Below are positions 62,967 through 64,000 of a stretch of DNA of 64,000 bases, piece after piece. Where the stretch lies: NCBI RefSeq assembly GCF_000151315.2, contig NW_011887302.1, positions 721,081 to 785,080 on the forward strand, in the 5' to 3' direction. The translations under genes were made by a program, and so were the position numbers. Numbering within the stretch: position 1 is the stretch's first letter; each line of letters opens with the position of its first letter. The notes under the pieces are model-generated. The model was not told the origin of the DNA, did no database searches, and saw only the letters and a list, made by a program, of their open reading frames with translations. Source of the stretch: Capsaspora owczarzaki ATCC 30864 (lineage: Eukaryota > Opisthokonta > Filasterea).

Positions 62967-63196
62967 TGTGTGAAACTCTGGGATCCCACAGGTTGGGACT
63001 GATACAAAATGCGCAATGACTGTCAGGACCCGCAGGCTCTGCGGTCCCGACTGGGTCGTTCTTTGCTAAGAAGACTCGGCGTTGATGTCTTTGTATTGTT
63101 TGTTTGCATGCATTTGGAATTGCAGTTCAGTCTGCAAAGTGAAATAAAACACTTTACAACAACATTGCCTGGCTAACCCTACCAAGGTCTTACACA
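62967..63196 (+). mobile_element. Candidate 5' LTR of a retrotransposon
   Basis: The 230-bp segment begins TGTGTGAAAC and ends GTCTTACACA, which are near-inverted termini (TGTGT...ACACA). It contains an AATAAA signal at 63143-63148 and lies directly upstream of a gag-like frame. The boundaries are inferred from termini alone because the second LTR is outside the window. No standard TGG-type primer-binding site is evident just after it. Confidence 0.45.
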
Positions 63197-63222
63197 TTGC
63201 AGACTCTGACTACAGTCACCCG

Positions 63223-64000
63223 ATGTCTGTTGTAACCGATCCAACCAGCGCTTTGACTAGCGCTGAGGCAAGCGCAGGCCCCGCGGCACACACGAGGCAA
63301 CAGACGGCGGCGAGAAAAGAGAAGATCGCGCTTCTTCAGGCGCAGCTCGCTGCTTTGGAGCTCGAGAACTCTGAGCTGGAAGGAGACTCCAAGAACGATG
63401 AGGAGACACCTCAACAGGATGAAGATCTGAAGGATCTGACGAAAGCGCACCAGGGTCAAGGCGGCGAGATCAAAACTGAAACGGGTGTCGAGCCGCAAAA
63501 GCTGGCTTCGTCATCGTCGGTCCCACCCCCGGCGGTCCACCAGCCCGCACCCCGTCCGCAGGCAGTCGACTGGCAGCCCGCCAAGGCGCCCAAGCTGCTA
63601 GCATCCTCGTACGACGGCACGGCGGCAAAGCTGACCCAATACGAGAAGGACTTGAAGCGTTACCGATCGTACTTTCCAGAGGAGAGATGGAACGAGATCC
63701 TGTCTCTCCTTGGTTGGGTCGGCCGCCGATTGGTTCGCCTCTGGCAGCGACAAGTGGTGGAGGCTCTCGCACCAGCTCTGCGATCGGCTCCGGCTCCGTT
63801 TCGGCGACCCCAACGAGCGTCCCAATGCGAAGAAGGCGATTCGCAACATGGACAAGCTGTCGGTGTTGGAGATCCAGACGGTCCTCGACAAGTATGCGGA
63901 GGTGTCGGGTCTGTCAGAGGGCGAGATCGCGGACGCTATCTGGGATGCCATGTCGCACGAAGTCTACCAGTTCGCGCGGATGGAGAACATACCCAAGACT
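63223..64000 (+). pseudogene. Retrotransposon gag-like gene, frame broken, cut by window edge
   Basis: From the ATG at 63223 (MSVVTDPTSALTSAEASAG) the frame encodes a coiled coil (KEKIALLQAQLAALELENSE), a Pro-rich linker and the capsid-like start LLASSYDGTAAKLTQYEKDL followed by RWNEILSLL. After about 63715 the recognisable gag sequence continues in the +1 frame: ADWFASGSDKWWRLSHQL, RLRFGDPNERPNAKKAI and DAIWDAMSHEVYQFARM, up to the window edge. The first frame stays open but turns into low-complexity Arg/Gly sequence. This gag style (RLRFGDPN, then a helix pair) is typical of Ty3/Gypsy-type elements. A single frame change suggests an inactivated copy, a sequencing error or, less likely, programmed frameshifting. 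pol would lie beyond the window. Confidence 0.6.

Noticed and set aside
63143-63196. LTR end placed at the ACAACAACA after the AATAAA (about 63165)
   Set aside because: The later end at 63196 (TTACACA) pairs better with the TGTGTGAA start as inverted termini; neither can be proven without the 3' LTR.

Overview
This is nuclear DNA from a compact, intron-rich eukaryote. Almost every gene I could reconstruct is split by short spliceosomal introns (GT-AG, plus one likely GC-AG), and intergenic gaps are mostly 0.1-1.8 kb. The gene set includes a receptor tyrosine kinase, a class C GPCR, a PIAS SUMO ligase, MCM9, an RB1CC1/FIP200-type autophagy scaffold, metaxin, MEAF6 and katanin p60. It also keeps threonine and arginine biosynthesis genes that animals lack. 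Tyrosine kinases argue against fungi, and the biosynthetic genes argue against animals. The best inference is a unicellular holozoan of the Capsaspora (filasterean) type; I cannot confirm the species without a search.

Layout, left to right. 1-605: 5' part of a gene for a probable mitochondrial protein (minus). 872-3959: class C 7TM receptor with an OpuAC-type (glycine-betaine binding protein-like) ectodomain (minus). 5762-8492: katanin p60 AAA ATPase (plus). 9079-10570: P-loop NTPase resembling the RHS/Crinkler class (minus). 11392-14422: receptor tyrosine kinase with an array of YxxP motifs (plus). 15147-17087: nucleotide pyrophosphatase/phosphodiesterase (plus). 17219-18782: TRAP-alpha/SSR1 (plus). 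19262-20498: mitochondrial ClpP (minus). 20790-21896: ARPC1 (minus). 23127-25232: EcsC-domain protein (plus).

25535-27300 and 27743-30032: homoserine kinase (minus) and threonine synthase (plus). They are divergent from one 442-bp gap that carries two tandem TGACTCA sites. The synthase runs directly into, or is fused with, a SAM methyltransferase (30116-31086). Then come a small membrane protein (31314-32177), MsrB (32611-33413), an unknown membrane protein (33580-34191, minus), a possible gene relic (about 34399-35131), MEAF6 (35177-35997, minus), an unknown mitochondrial protein (36208-38073, minus) and enoyl-CoA hydratase (38413-39589, minus).

39855-45134: RB1CC1/ATG11-like scaffold (plus). 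45345-47713: ArgJ (minus). 48094-49272: ankyrin protein (minus). 49667-52259: xylulokinase (plus). 52382-56913: MCM9 (minus). 58073-60706: PIAS ligase (plus). 60918-62813: metaxin-1 (plus). From about 62967 to the right edge: the 5' end of an LTR retrotransposon whose gag frame is broken.

Functional themes are mitochondrial proteins (ClpP, ECHS1, metaxin, ArgJ and two unknowns), cell-surface signalling (GPCR, RTK, ENPP), and amino-acid synthesis (ThrB, ThrC, ArgJ). I saw no tRNA, rRNA or CRISPR signal. Exon coordinates were derived by hand from reading frame, splice-site sequence and family similarity, so no transcript evidence supports them.
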